DNA from: Lachnospiraceae bacterium UBA7205
Lineage (GTDB): Bacteria > Bacillota > Clostridia > Lachnospirales > Lachnospiraceae
DNA: 57,198 bases
Direction of reading: 5' to 3'
Assembly: GCA_002490665.1 (NCBI GenBank)
Contig: DKUL01000073.1
Location: 15,360-72,557 of the forward strand
The translations under genes were made by a program, and so were the position numbers. How positions within the stretch are numbered: position 1 is the stretch's first letter; every line of letters starts with the position of its first letter. Under the pieces are notes generated by a model. The model worked only from the letters and a program-made list of their open reading frames with translations. It did not search any database and was not told where the DNA came from. Positions 17,501 through 25,712 of this stretch are shown one piece after another.

Positions 17501-19132
17501 CAAAAGGCATTGCCCGCCGTGTACCGTGACGGCAAAAAGCTGGCAAACAAGAAGGACTACGTTCTCACGTATCCATACGAAAACGCGGATGCCTACAAAA
17601 ACGCGGGTGTCTATCCCATTGTCATAAAAGGAACCAAAAATTACTCGGGAACCATCACGGTTTATGAGACAATCAGCAAAAAAACAATGCTCAGCAAGGT
17701 ATCAGTCGCCAAAATCCCAAACCAGACCTACAGGAATGAACTGGTAGACAAAAATGCCGGCAAGGGCATTATCCCTGACAAACTTACGGTTTCCTACAAA
17801 AACCAGCCGCTTACCCCGAGTACTGACGGCGGAAAAACAGGCGACTACACGGTTTCCTATAAAAATAATATGGCTATCGGCACTGCAACGGCAACCATCA
17901 CCGCCACGGAGGGAAGTGCATTTGCAGGCTCCAAAAATATTACCTACAAAATTGTAGGAACTAATATCAATAAAGCGTCCGTGACCGGAATTACTTCCAA
18001 AACATACACAGGCAGCGAAACGGACGTGCGCCAAGATACCCTTACACTGACGCTAAACGGCGATGTTTTAAGAGAAAGTAATGACAATGGCATTACTGGC
18101 GACTATACTGTTTCCTACTTAAACACTTCCAAGGCAGGAACTGCAACGGCTGTCATCAAGGGCATCAATGAGTACAGCGGCCAGATAAAAAAGACTTATA
18201 AAATTACGGGCTTTGACATTACAAATGAATCTGACATCACCATGAAATATGCCACGGAGGATAATCCCGCCAAACTGATACCTATAAAGCAATTGTCCGA
18301 AATCCGTTCCCCATATATGAAAGGTGGTGCGAAGCCACAGGTCTATCTCTATCATGGGGAAACACCACTGACTGCCGGCAAAGACTACACGGTATCGTAT
18401 TCCAGCAATGCATCCGTCACTACCAGCGAAACGCCCGAAAACAAGCTTCCCAAAATCACGGTAAAGGGCAAGGGAAACTACAAAGGAACCATACAGGGCA
18501 CCTGGGAAATTACTGATGGTGCAATGTCGCCTGACAAGCTGTCGATGGCTGCAAGGGACATCACTTACAAAAACAAGCCAAACAGCTATAAGACCACCAT
18601 AACCATAACGGATGCCAACGGCAAAAAGCTCACTGCGGGCAAGGATTATGACAAAAACATAGTCTATACTTACGCAGATAAGACACAGGTATCTACAGCC
18701 GACGGCTCGACAATTGTGCGAAACAAGGGTGAGGCAATCGACAAAAATGATATTATTTCTGCCAACACCACCATTCAGGTAACAGCCAAAGGAATCGGCG
18801 CCTACCGCGGAGACGGCAGTGCCGAACTGTCCGCCACCTACCGCATGATAGCTGCCGACATTGCAAAGGCAAAGCTGAAAGTCAGCGCCAAAGAGTACTT
18901 AAACGGAAAGGCCGTCACACTGGCGCCTGCGGATATCGAGCTGACACTAAATGGCACAAAGCTTGTCCATGGCACCGACTACATCATCGACGAAAGTACG
19001 TACACCAATAACACCAAAAAGGGAAAAGCCACGGTCATCCTGCGGGGTACCGGCAAAAACTTTGGCGGTGAGCGCAAGGTTACCTTTACAATTGGTTCCA
19101 AGCTGTTAATCTGGTGGAAGAACCTGACATAA
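14546..19132 (+). CDS. Secreted N-acetylglucosaminidase with SH3-like, Big2 and MBG-like repeats
   Basis: A 1528-residue secreted protein. Signal peptide 1-31 (cleaved near SFAES). A Ser/Thr/Glu-rich stalk (50-198) contains TSEQE and STEEL repeats. An SH3-like domain follows (about 215-283, ending TGYIEGYYLAY). The catalytic glucosaminidase domain (about 322-588) has FPALYQEDLRSLKEQHPTW, MHYMNPCNFL and LASRVYQEQGSGTSALISG, the region of the conserved catalytic Glu. Two Big2 Ig-like domains (617-801), an InlB/Flg_new-type domain (802-875) and a long array of MBG-like beta repeats complete it. It should hydrolyse peptidoglycan GlcNAc bonds outside the cell. There is no obvious cell-wall anchor at the C-terminus, so it may be retained by its repeats. 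AGGAGA sits seven bases before ATG 14546. Confidence 0.88.
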   Translation: MFYKKFCKILSIIMCTAVCAGSPATTSFAESLNPASVHLSKTSSGYSVLEASAMSENASDEVSATAASSVEEFLSEESPTDFSTPGQTYENTSDTSSENAPDSASEAVTDAPSESSSDAFSESPSTEENMTETSEQETSEQETSEQETSEASSTEELSTEDLSTEEPTTEDLSTEELTTEEQTTEEILSAEEQRSIDMEEATDAFHLLLQEKQLMALLYHTDRYDVARNAGSYDNSVATLLSGHTLYITDVEILDDQVWYQVSFWINGKEQTGYIEGYYLAYSDEDWIAWERAHLAGIYPDSRTYGITAYPDAVGKADTSDIAAFPALYQEDLRSLKEQHPTWTFVPMYTGLDFGTAVSNEMGAKSLIQNTSSNAAKGWVGSACPTESGWYYATKPAVMHYMNPCNFLTENYIFQFEQLTFNSSYHNVSAIQTFLNNTFMKGKIPSDSSGRTYAQAFFEIGKNRRLSPIHLASRVYQEQGSGTSALISGTYKGFEGYYNYFNVGVSGSSTEEKIRKGLTYAKEKGWNTRFKSLEGGAGTIGNNYILKGQDTIYLEKFNVDANSPYGLYNHQYMQNIQAPASESSSTKRMYAGAGSLDSGFVFKIPVYQNMPGEKPIQSIALDKTEVILYRPDTIAGNPSEYHSTATLNVSINPSDTTDDKTITWTSSNPKAVSVKAGENTQTAVITALAAGDVTITAKSQNNKTAKCTVHVEAPIYSLRITNLNTDSDAPDTSATLYAGQSLTLTADYLPKDTTSDTRIVWSSSDPSVADVDAGKVTAHKKGSTTITATVAGFSADYEIIVGECTVRFLDADGNELKTVSARYGSSIPADDFPQLASTAEKQFIGWYTKKDGQGTQFDPDTPVYADTVVLYPYFEEQGKGFYVIPVGDKTYTGAPIKPEVLVYDSIRNADGSFELIQLIQGQDYTVTYKNNKDVNTSANKTPTITVKGKGNYSGTESVTFDILPKPLTDHDITADNVSVAYNGKVQKALPAVYRDGKKLANKKDYVLTYPYENADAYKNAGVYPIVIKGTKNYSGTITVYETISKKTMLSKVSVAKIPNQTYRNELVDKNAGKGIIPDKLTVSYKNQPLTPSTDGGKTGDYTVSYKNNMAIGTATATITATEGSAFAGSKNITYKIVGTNINKASVTGITSKTYTGSETDVRQDTLTLTLNGDVLRESNDNGITGDYTVSYLNTSKAGTATAVIKGINEYSGQIKKTYKITGFDITNESDITMKYATEDNPAKLIPIKQLSEIRSPYMKGGAKPQVYLYHGETPLTAGKDYTVSYSSNASVTTSETPENKLPKITVKGKGNYKGTIQGTWEITDGAMSPDKLSMAARDITYKNKPNSYKTTITITDANGKKLTAGKDYDKNIVYTYADKTQVSTADGSTIVRNKGEAIDKNDIISANTTIQVTAKGIGAYRGDGSAELSATYRMIAADIAKAKLKVSAKEYLNGKAVTLAPADIELTLNGTKLVHGTDYIIDESTYTNNTKKGKATVILRGTGKNFGGERKVTFTIGSKLLIWWKNLT
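14939..14998 (+). repeat. Four tandem 15-bp repeats
   Basis: GARACTTCCGARCAA is repeated four times in frame (ETSEQ units) in the stalk of the glucosaminidase; the fourth copy is degenerate at its end. The unit is a multiple of three, so copy changes would alter stalk length without frameshift. Confidence 0.8.
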
Positions 19133-19148
19133 CCTGGCACAGGAGCTG

Positions 19149-20630
19149 TCAACAGTACGTAAAGCTTGTCCGCCCAAACCGAATCCGGTCACCCGGCTCC
19201 AGCACCACGGACTGGTTGACGCCGAGCAGTACGCCGTTACGGACGGTGCCATTCGTAGAATTTAAATCACACACATAGACACGACCGTCACGCTCCTCAA
19301 AGCGCGCATGCATTTTGCTGACGGCCGTGTCATTTATTACAAAATCAACCACGCCTGCAAGCTTTCCAACCGTCATCGGAAGCCTGTCCAGCACCACCTG
19401 AATTTCCCTGCCGTTGACTCTTCCGCACAGCACTCTTTCCTCCACAATCCCATCGCCAAGGCACACGGTCTCCGGACAGCCATCATAACATGCCGCCTCA
19501 TGTCCGGCATCCGTATCAGGGTATTTTCTTTGCGAATCCACCGCCGCCGCAAATTGCTGCGGACGGCTGTAATAAACAGCATCCTCTTCACTGCAATCAT
19601 CCCACAGGCATTCCATCTCCTTTTCCTGCCTTCTTTTCTTGATATAACAGGCAAAGAACAGCACTGCTGCCACGACCGCCATCCCCACGGCTCCGCACAA
19701 GTACAGCTCATTGTTTCCGTTTAATTCCACGGATTGGATTAACCTTGCCCCCAGCACGATGGCTCCGGCGCACAGCGATACAAATACACAGAAAACGCCG
19801 CCAATCAAGTCTCCGATACTCCGGTTCTTCTCCCCATATCGGTTTTGCTCCTGTTCATTTTTGTCATTATCTGCACCGCCATCGTATTCATCATATCCAT
19901 ATCGACAGTCCTCATACTGCCCTGTCTGAAACGCTGTCCGATACGGTTCTGATTCCATGGCATCCCCACATGGATGGCACATGGCCTCATGCAGTATTCC
20001 GGGCTGATTTTGCACGGTGTCCTCCTGCGTGCCAAGTTCTTTCGAAACCATATTGAATGCCGTCTGGTCTATCATACTGCCAATCTCACACATGACATAA
20101 TTGGGGGTTCTGGTATAGCGGTAGACCTGGTATCCAAGCATCACGGCACACGCATCCGTGTGGTCAATTCTGGTGAGCAGCTCATCGACAAACTCCATAA
20201 ATGCCAGCCGCACATCCCCCTCATACTCCGGATAGCAGACAAAATAGGGCTCCATTTTTTCGACATCAACATAGATAAACTGCGGCTTTATGATAATCTG
20301 CGTCCCATCCAGCAGGTACTCCTCAAGCCTGTGAAATAAGTCAACGCACCCTGTCAGCAGTTTCCTTAGTTCATCATACCGGATTTCACTATTATGGTAA
20401 AATCTGTCCAGCGACTGGAGGGAGTTAATTTCATAATAGTATCTGCTCTCCCCATTGACTTGCCTGTGCGTCACAGGCAAAAGCCCCGGAATGCGGTTTT
20501 CGAGAAGCATCCTTGTGCGGTAATCCCCTGTCTGGCTCTTTCCCTTTCCAAAAAAATCGCACTTACTCAATATCATGTAATTGTGATTCATGCTCCTCTC
20601 AAAGCTGATATCGGGCATCCTCTCACTCAT
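19149..20630 (-). CDS. DUF6382 and FHA domain protein of the Tad locus
   Basis: A 493-residue protein. Residues 1-~200 match the DUF6382 type seen with FHA domains in Clostridia (SQTGDYRTRMLLENRIPGLLP, IIIKPQFIYVDVEKMEPYF). A low-complexity region is followed by two transmembrane segments around 285-335 (VFCVFVSLCAGAIVLGARLI and AVGMAVVAAVLFFACYI). The C-terminus is an FHA phosphothreonine-binding domain (about 410-493) with VSKMHARFEE and LNSTNGTVRNG, the conserved S..H and N.NGT motifs. It probably reads Ser/Thr phosphorylation at the membrane. It is the last gene of the tad unit, 65 bases after the second TadE-like gene, and converges with the glucosaminidase gene with only 16 bases between. 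Confidence 0.82.
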   Translation of the reverse strand: MSERMPDISFERSMNHNYMILSKCDFFGKGKSQTGDYRTRMLLENRIPGLLPVTHRQVNGESRYYYEINSLQSLDRFYHNSEIRYDELRKLLTGCVDLFHRLEEYLLDGTQIIIKPQFIYVDVEKMEPYFVCYPEYEGDVRLAFMEFVDELLTRIDHTDACAVMLGYQVYRYTRTPNYVMCEIGSMIDQTAFNMVSKELGTQEDTVQNQPGILHEAMCHPCGDAMESEPYRTAFQTGQYEDCRYGYDEYDGGADNDKNEQEQNRYGEKNRSIGDLIGGVFCVFVSLCAGAIVLGARLIQSVELNGNNELYLCGAVGMAVVAAVLFFACYIKKRRQEKEMECLWDDCSEEDAVYYSRPQQFAAAVDSQRKYPDTDAGHEAACYDGCPETVCLGDGIVEERVLCGRVNGREIQVVLDRLPMTVGKLAGVVDFVINDTAVSKMHARFEERDGRVYVCDLNSTNGTVRNGVLLGVNQSVVLEPGDRIRFGRTSFTYC

Positions 20631-20695
20631 CCACTGACCACCTCCATTTTGTTTTCAAATTGAATCAAGCAGGGAACTTTTTAATCTATAAAGCC

Positions 20696-21166
20696 TTATT
20701 CAGTTTTCAAGGTCAAATATTTATTGAATGCCCTGCACGCCCGAATCATGCGGACAGGTCTGTGCCGCATTGCACTCCGGCTGACGTCCAGTGTCATGTC
20801 AGTCCCCAGTGCATATTCCCCCAGCCATGTGACAAACGGCATATTGACAACACAGTGATATACCACTGTCACCCTGTCGGCGTCGACTTCAATATCATAC
20901 GAAACATCACCTATGGCAATCAGCTTTCCATCCACCAGCCTGTCGGCAGCAATGCGCGCCTGCTCGCCCGCCGCCTCAGCCGTCCGGATATGGCTGCCTG
21001 TTCCCCTGAGAGCCGCCTCGTACGCACTATGCTCCAGGATACACCTGTCATAACTGTAAAATGCCAGAAAAATCATCATTACCGTAAACAGCATTGTTAA
21101 CGGCAGTATCAGTGAAGCTTCCACCGTAAAATACGCCGCCTCCCATTTCTTTACACACACCGCCAC
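20696..21166 (-). CDS. TadE-like pseudopilin / pilus assembly protein
   Basis: A ~156-residue protein with the TadE pattern: a short basic leader, then FTVEASLILPLTMLFTVMMIFLAFYSY, a prepilin-like transmembrane helix whose Glu is at the +5-type position, and an extracytoplasmic beta-rich domain. TadE proteins are minor pilins processed by the A24 peptidase and needed for Flp pilus assembly. The start is uncertain. I choose GTG 21166, because GGAGG of the preceding gene's last codons lies 11 bases upstream; an ATG at 21199 in frame would overlap that gene by 26 bases. Confidence 0.75.
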   Translation of the reverse strand: MAVCVKKWEAAYFTVEASLILPLTMLFTVMMIFLAFYSYDRCILEHSAYEAALRGTGSHIRTAEAAGEQARIAADRLVDGKLIAIGDVSYDIEVDADRVTVVYHCVVNMPFVTWLGEYALGTDMTLDVSRSAMRHRPVRMIRACRAFNKYLTLKTE

Positions 21167-21173
21167 TTTCCCA

Positions 21174-21611
21174 TCATCCTCCCGCACCGCACAATACATA
21201 TCCCACAAACAGCGCCGGCAAAAAAGCAAGCTGCGTGCGCCGGTTCCCCTTTTTGAAAAGAAGTACCACGATGGCTGCCGCACACATCACCAGTGAAGCC
21301 ACACTCACAGCAGCAAGACATCTGCGGAATCCCAGCACAAGCCCTATCACAGCAATCACAATACCGTCCCCCCTGCCTATCTGCTCCCTGCTTATCATGG
21401 AAATGCCGATGACACAGAGCCCGATAGCCATCCCGCCTGCCGCATCCATAACTGCAAAGCTTCCCCGAACCAGCACCGCCACAATACAGACCAACGTTAA
21501 CAGTATTAGAAACCTTCTGCTTACCTGCCTTTTTCGTATATCCGTAATGCCTGCAATAAGCAGCAAAACACCAACTACCACAACCAAAACACGATGAATC
21601 ATAAAATACAT
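21174..21611 (-). CDS. A24-family prepilin peptidase (TadV/CpaA-like), second copy in the locus
   Basis: A 145-residue membrane protein with about four helices. It has the two aspartates of A24 aspartic prepilin peptidases: ITDIRKRQVSRR after TM1 and GRGDGIV (the GxGD motif). There is no methylase domain, as in TadV/CpaA. It would cleave the leader of Flp and TadE-like prepilins at the membrane. It lies between the two TadE-like genes; 21 bases separate it from the upstream gene and it abuts or slightly overlaps the downstream one. The locus also has a peptidase at its head (28830-29333). Confidence 0.85.
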   Translation of the reverse strand: MYFMIHRVLVVVVGVLLLIAGITDIRKRQVSRRFLILLTLVCIVAVLVRGSFAVMDAAGGMAIGLCVIGISMISREQIGRGDGIVIAVIGLVLGFRRCLAAVSVASLVMCAAAIVVLLFKKGNRRTQLAFLPALFVGYVLCGAGG

Positions 21612-21632
21612 ACCAGATTTCCTTTCTAAATT

Positions 21633-22568
21633 TTATCCACTTTTTCCGGCACATTTGCTGCATGCCCCTCTGCCTCCAGTCTCCGATATCGGAACCGCCA
21701 GTATGGTGCGCATTAACTTGCTGCAGCCCAGTGTCGCATGATACCTGTTTCCATAATTTGTAATATAAACTGTGTTTCCGCCGGAACTCCCGCACGCCTC
21801 ACAGGCATAATATTTTTCCCCATCCTGGTTTCTCCTGCCGGCAAGAAAATCCATATCGACTGCGGAAATCGACAATTTGAGATAGCTGCACGCCCTTGAA
21901 CGGTGGTATACACTTCCTTCCGGCGTGATAAATACAATCTCCTCCCCGCCAGTCCCGCCTCCACCGCTGCCCGCATTATCATACCCTGTCCATGCCCTTG
22001 TGCGTATCCTGTTATACATGACACGCTCCGGATAACCGACCACTGCTATCGGCGGCGCAATGCGGTATTCCGCAACCAAATCGATTATATCATCCCCGCA
22101 CATGATAGCAGAACGCAGCCATGATATGGAAGAAAAACCATTGGCAAGCGGCGCACTGTCCAGATAAGCTTCTCCCAGTTTTGCCCTCACTTTGGCGGCA
22201 GCATAAAAATAGGTCAGCACCGATTCCCCTTCCAACTCCTTATATTCGTAGCCATATACTGCCATTTGTTTTGCCGTCTCATGCATGGCAAGACTCATGT
22301 TTCCCTGTAAACGGTACAGCTCCACGATGGACAGGGCATTCAAAAATGCAAACAGGAAGAATGGGAGGACAAAGCATGCCTCCACTGTCATGCTTGCCCC
22401 AAACCGCCTGCCGGGGGAGTGCGCGGACATTCTTTTTAATGCGGAAGCCCTGACCACGAAACTGGTTAACATGCCTGAGAGCAAGGTTCCTCCCTTCTTA
22501 TGTTTATTTTGTTTCTTTCCACACACTTTGTTTTGCACCGTACCATACCTCCGCACCCAAAAGAACAT
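21633..22568 (-). CDS. TadE-like protein with two C-terminal YH..C / CxxC modules
   Basis: A 311-residue pseudopilin-like protein. A long basic N-terminus precedes the prepilin-like helix (GASMTVEACFVLPFFLFAF, about 57-82). An extracytoplasmic domain follows to ~200, then a Gly/Ser linker. The C-terminus has two copies of a small module: V-F/Y-I-T..G..YH....C..L, then C..C. In the first, His222, Cys227, Cys256 and Cys259; in the second, His277, Cys282, Cys303 and Cys306. The spacing suggests metal binding or disulfides. It may be a tip or minor pilin. GGGGAG before ATG 22568 supports the start. Confidence 0.78.
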   Translation of the reverse strand: MFFWVRRYGTVQNKVCGKKQNKHKKGGTLLSGMLTSFVVRASALKRMSAHSPGRRFGASMTVEACFVLPFFLFAFLNALSIVELYRLQGNMSLAMHETAKQMAVYGYEYKELEGESVLTYFYAAAKVRAKLGEAYLDSAPLANGFSSISWLRSAIMCGDDIIDLVAEYRIAPPIAVVGYPERVMYNRIRTRAWTGYDNAGSGGGGTGGEEIVFITPEGSVYHRSRACSYLKLSISAVDMDFLAGRRNQDGEKYYACEACGSSGGNTVYITNYGNRYHATLGCSKLMRTILAVPISETGGRGACSKCAGKSG

Positions 22569-22585
22569 CCGACCACTCCCCTTTC

Positions 22586-24043
22586 CTATTCATAGCACAT
22601 GCGCCTGCGAAACACAAAGTCGCGCCCGCCTGCGTCCTGAAATCCAAAATTGACATTCAGATAGTCAATACACTGGTCTATGCGGAAATGCCCGTTTCCA
22701 GCCGTACACCGGATATCCATCTCCACAATGTCAAGGCTTCTCGCCATCTTTGCATTTTTATCCATCACGCCAAGGAAAACCCGCAGATAATCCTGATAGG
22801 ACAAACCCGCCGTCTCCCTCTCCTCCCCATAAAGATTACCGCCAAAAATCCCAGCCAGGCTTGTATGCCATTCGCTTCCCTGCTTCATCAGCGGAACCTT
22901 TCCGCCACGCAGCAGATGGCGCACGTCAGCCGCAGACTCGGCAAGCGCCCACACGCCTGCCAAAATAAATGCCAGTACATCCGTAAATTCCGGAATGGCA
23001 AGCAGCCAGCAGATTCCCTCCGCCACAAGCTCCACCTCGGATTTCTTTTCGGAATCGGCATACAGGCTTGTCAGGTTCGCCGCCGCCCGGACTGCAAACA
23101 ATAACTCCGCGCTCCTTCTCAAATTTGCCGCGTCGCTGTCGCCCCCACACAAAATATACTCAAGCTGGTACTGCAGCCTTCCCTCCTGCTTTGCTTTTCC
23201 ATAACACCCGCACTTCCTCATAAGATAGGAATCATATATCAGCTCGTCCAGAAAGCCGTCCGGACGCTCTGCCCCTTCGTGCAGACCGGTTCCCTGGTTT
23301 ATTGACCCATTCCGTTTCCGTTCCGAGAAAAGGGGCGCGCCATCGACAAACGCTTCCGACACGGACTGCCCTTCCGGAAGAACCAGCATCAGCAGCCCGC
23401 CGCCAACAATTTTGTCAAACAACCCTGAAATATTTTTATAAGAAAAACCCTCCGCACTTTCCGTGCCAGTCTCTGCAATCCCTTTCTCGGACAACGCCTC
23501 CTCAAAAGCCTGCTTCTGCTGTATAACTTCGCCCGCCACGTCCCTGTCCATCCAGCCGTTCAGCTGCACTGTATCAATATGATCTTTTACCGTATTTATG
23601 ATATCTCCCCCATATGCTGCTTTCATATACTGAACCGCCTGCGCTTTCCACACCACGCCGTTCCCGTCGCTGGCAAATGATGCCGCCTCAATCTCAAGGT
23701 AGGGACAGCGCAGTCCCAGCAGTGTACTTTCGCCAAAAAGGTGCAGGTCACTTTCCGAATTCATATTGTAATCCATGTATTCCGTCAGATGTCTTTCCAC
23801 CATGCCAATTCCTCCGTTTTCAGAACCATAGGAAGCGTCAATAAAAAACAGCTCATACTGATTCAGCACTTCCCTGTTGTACTCCGCAAAGACCGAATCA
23901 AGCCCCAGATCCGCGACAAGCTCCGACTGCGCCCTTGCGGCGCCTGTCGCCGCGCCCTCGATTAACACGAAAAGCAGCGACAGGACAATCCCAAAGACAA
24001 GCGACAGATAGACGGTCAGATATGCACTATATTTTCTTTGCAT
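22586..24043 (-). CDS. DUF5702 domain protein of the Tad locus
   Basis: A 485-residue protein of the DUF5702 family, found almost only in clostridial Tad loci. It starts with a pilin-like transmembrane helix (LTVYLSLVFGIVLSLLFVLIEGAA, about 8-31) followed by a large extracytoplasmic domain, a further hydrophobic segment near 360-380 (ICWLLAIPEFTDVLAFILAGVWAL) and a C-terminal sequence with C and R-rich end. Position after the pilin and before TadE suggests a structural or assembly role at the membrane; no enzymatic motif is seen. Its ATG at 24043 lies inside the end of the flp gene (17-base overlap), so the two are translationally coupled. Confidence 0.82.
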   Translation of the reverse strand: MQRKYSAYLTVYLSLVFGIVLSLLFVLIEGAATGAARAQSELVADLGLDSVFAEYNREVLNQYELFFIDASYGSENGGIGMVERHLTEYMDYNMNSESDLHLFGESTLLGLRCPYLEIEAASFASDGNGVVWKAQAVQYMKAAYGGDIINTVKDHIDTVQLNGWMDRDVAGEVIQQKQAFEEALSEKGIAETGTESAEGFSYKNISGLFDKIVGGGLLMLVLPEGQSVSEAFVDGAPLFSERKRNGSINQGTGLHEGAERPDGFLDELIYDSYLMRKCGCYGKAKQEGRLQYQLEYILCGGDSDAANLRRSAELLFAVRAAANLTSLYADSEKKSEVELVAEGICWLLAIPEFTDVLAFILAGVWALAESAADVRHLLRGGKVPLMKQGSEWHTSLAGIFGGNLYGEERETAGLSYQDYLRVFLGVMDKNAKMARSLDIVEMDIRCTAGNGHFRIDQCIDYLNVNFGFQDAGGRDFVFRRRMCYE

Positions 24044-24194
24044 TGTCCGTTACCTTTTTGAGTATCTCCTTTGCCAGCTTGGTAATGCTTTCCTTAAACA
24101 GTGCGACAAGCGCAATCAGCACCACGATTATTAGTACAATTTCCACCGTTCCCATTCCATCCTCTTCCCTGATAAAGCTTCTTAAATTTCTCAT
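24027..24194 (-). CDS. flp: Flp-type IVb pilin (major Tad pilin)
   Basis: A 55-residue prepilin. The N-terminal leader is MRNLRSFIREEDG and the mature protein begins MGTVEIVLIIVVLIALVALF, with a Gly before the cleavage site and Glu at position +5, the hallmark of type IVb Flp pilins. A short amphipathic tail follows (KESITKLAKEILKKVTDNAKK). AGAGG lies just before ATG 24194. It sits between tadC and the DUF5702 gene and overlaps the latter. The peptidases encoded at 21174 and 28830 would process it, and CpaF would drive its assembly. It is small enough to be missed by length filters. Confidence 0.9.
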   Translation of the reverse strand: MRNLRSFIREEDGMGTVEIVLIIVVLIALVALFKESITKLAKEILKKVTDNAKKI

Positions 24195-24259
24195 AATCCT
24201 CTTTCCTTTCTTTTAGGTATTCTCTTATATACTGCACGCCGCGAAGCGGCATATTTCTT

Positions 24260-24292
24260 ATCTGAAAAATTATCATATAAGATTTTTCAGAT
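24260..24292. repeat. Perfect 11-bp hairpin upstream of flp
   Basis: ATCTGAAAAAT (24260-24270) pairs with ATTTTTCAGAT (24282-24292). It lies in the 147-base gap between tadC and flp, which also contains a small GCCGC-TTC-GCGGC hairpin near 24236-24251. This gap is the natural place for pilin-specific processing or stabilisation of the mRNA. Confidence 0.55.
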
Positions 24293-24312
24293 TGTGGCTT
24301 GTGTGCATAACT

Positions 24313-24350
24313 TTATACTGAGTGGTCAGTCTTTTCGACCGTCAGTATAA
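24313..24350. repeat. Dispersed hairpin repeat (copy B) spanning the tadC stop
   Basis: TTATACTGA (24313-24321) pairs with TCAGTATAA (24342-24350), with an inner stem GGTC/GACC. The core GGTCAGTCTTTTCGACCG-type sequence matches copy A at 14177-14204. The tadC stop codon (24342-24344) lies in one arm. No T-run follows. Confidence 0.65.
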
Positions 24351-25703
24351 ATATGTCCGAAACGCAGGAACCATTATAATGACCATTGTGATGCCAAGAA
24401 GCATCATCATGGGTACAAGCAGCTTCGTCCCTGCCTTTTCGCCAAGCTTCCGCGCCGCGTGCTTTCGCTCCTCAAAGGCGTCTGCGGCCTCCTCCCGCAA
24501 AAGCCGCGGAAGATTCGCCGCCCCCTTTCTGATATTCTGCGCAAGCATCATCGACAGCTTGTTGTAATCCGGAATCCGGCACCGGCGCCCGAAATGCTCA
24601 TATGCTACTGTCTGCGCCGTACCACTCTCCATTTCATAAACCGCAAGAAGCATTTCCTCATATGCGTACCGCCTGGGCACATTTTTTTCATCCTGCTCCC
24701 TTCGCTTTTTGTAATCCAGTGCAATTTTTAAAAAGGCGTTTGGAACCGTCATTCCGGCACCTGTCAGCAGGGCAAGTGCGCTCACAATCTCTGGAAAGTC
24801 CGTGCGCATCTGCTCCTCCCTGTCCTGAACCTGCATATGCAGATCCCTGTCCCTGCCAAAATACATGAGTACTGCCAGTACCGGGGCTGCCATCAAAAAC
24901 AGCAGTCCGGTACCACGCTTTTTATAGCGCCACTGGATATTCTGGTTTTCAAATTGTGACGGAAGTGTCATATTTTTCTGATTCCGGCTGCCCTGTTCCA
25001 GTTCCTGTACGGCTTTTTCAATCCGCTCTTTCCTGTCCGGCTGTACTGCCCTGCTATGGACTTTCATTGTCATGCCGTGTTCCAGTTCAAAGTCCCCGAG
25101 GGACAACATTGCCGTCACTTCCACAAGTTTCGGAGCATCCAGCACATCCCTGACCAGTTTTCCGTCACGGTCAATATATGACTCGTCCGTATACCATCCG
25201 ACATCAAACGGATATCCGTCTATTTTTCTCATAAGCCGCAGGTCATACATAATTTCATCAAAGGACGTATTCTCACCCAGGATGCTTTTTTCCATGGCAG
25301 CAACCGCCCCCTCCGAAAGACTTTGCAGCTCCGCGTGGGAGTACTGCTTTTCTTCAATTGTGACAGGAACCTCATATGTATGGATACCGTCGTCGGCTAA
25401 CAGCGATACACTCCTTGCACCATCGCCGTATGGATTTCTGTCTATGCAGTTATCAACAATTTTTTCTGTCATGGCTTCCTTTATCCACAAAAGGAAAGCC
25501 AGAATGACGCAGACAACCACAACGCTGCAGCATACGGACAATTTTTTTATCACGTACTCCTTCTGTCTCCGGCGTATATTGCCCGCAGGCTCAAGCGCCC
25601 GCAAATCATTTTTCACTGCTTCGTTGTACAGCATGTTATCCGGCGTTCTTCGCATTGCCGCAAGCCTGTCGTAAATCCAGCCTGCCAGTTTCTCCATCAT
25701 CAT
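24342..25703 (-). CDS. tadC: TadC-like inner-membrane platform protein (T2SS F domain)
   Basis: A ~453-residue protein with an N-terminal cytoplasmic part, one transmembrane helix (about 55-75), a ~170-residue extracytoplasmic domain unusual for TadC, and a C-terminal T2SSF domain (about 300-420) with FPEIVSALALLTGAGMTVPNAF and the final helix VPMMMLLGITMVIIMVPAF. TadC with TadB forms the platform on which CpaF acts. A GTG codon precedes the ATGATG pair; I use ATG 25703, five bases after AAGGAG (25700 is equally possible). It is spaced nine bases from tadB. The large extra domain may be specific to monoderm Tad systems. Confidence 0.85.
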   Translation of the reverse strand: MMMEKLAGWIYDRLAAMRRTPDNMLYNEAVKNDLRALEPAGNIRRRQKEYVIKKLSVCCSVVVVCVILAFLLWIKEAMTEKIVDNCIDRNPYGDGARSVSLLADDGIHTYEVPVTIEEKQYSHAELQSLSEGAVAAMEKSILGENTSFDEIMYDLRLMRKIDGYPFDVGWYTDESYIDRDGKLVRDVLDAPKLVEVTAMLSLGDFELEHGMTMKVHSRAVQPDRKERIEKAVQELEQGSRNQKNMTLPSQFENQNIQWRYKKRGTGLLFLMAAPVLAVLMYFGRDRDLHMQVQDREEQMRTDFPEIVSALALLTGAGMTVPNAFLKIALDYKKRREQDEKNVPRRYAYEEMLLAVYEMESGTAQTVAYEHFGRRCRIPDYNKLSMMLAQNIRKGAANLPRLLREEAADAFEERKHAARKLGEKAGTKLLVPMMMLLGITMVIIMVPAFRTYLY

Positions 25704-25712
25704 CCCCACTCC

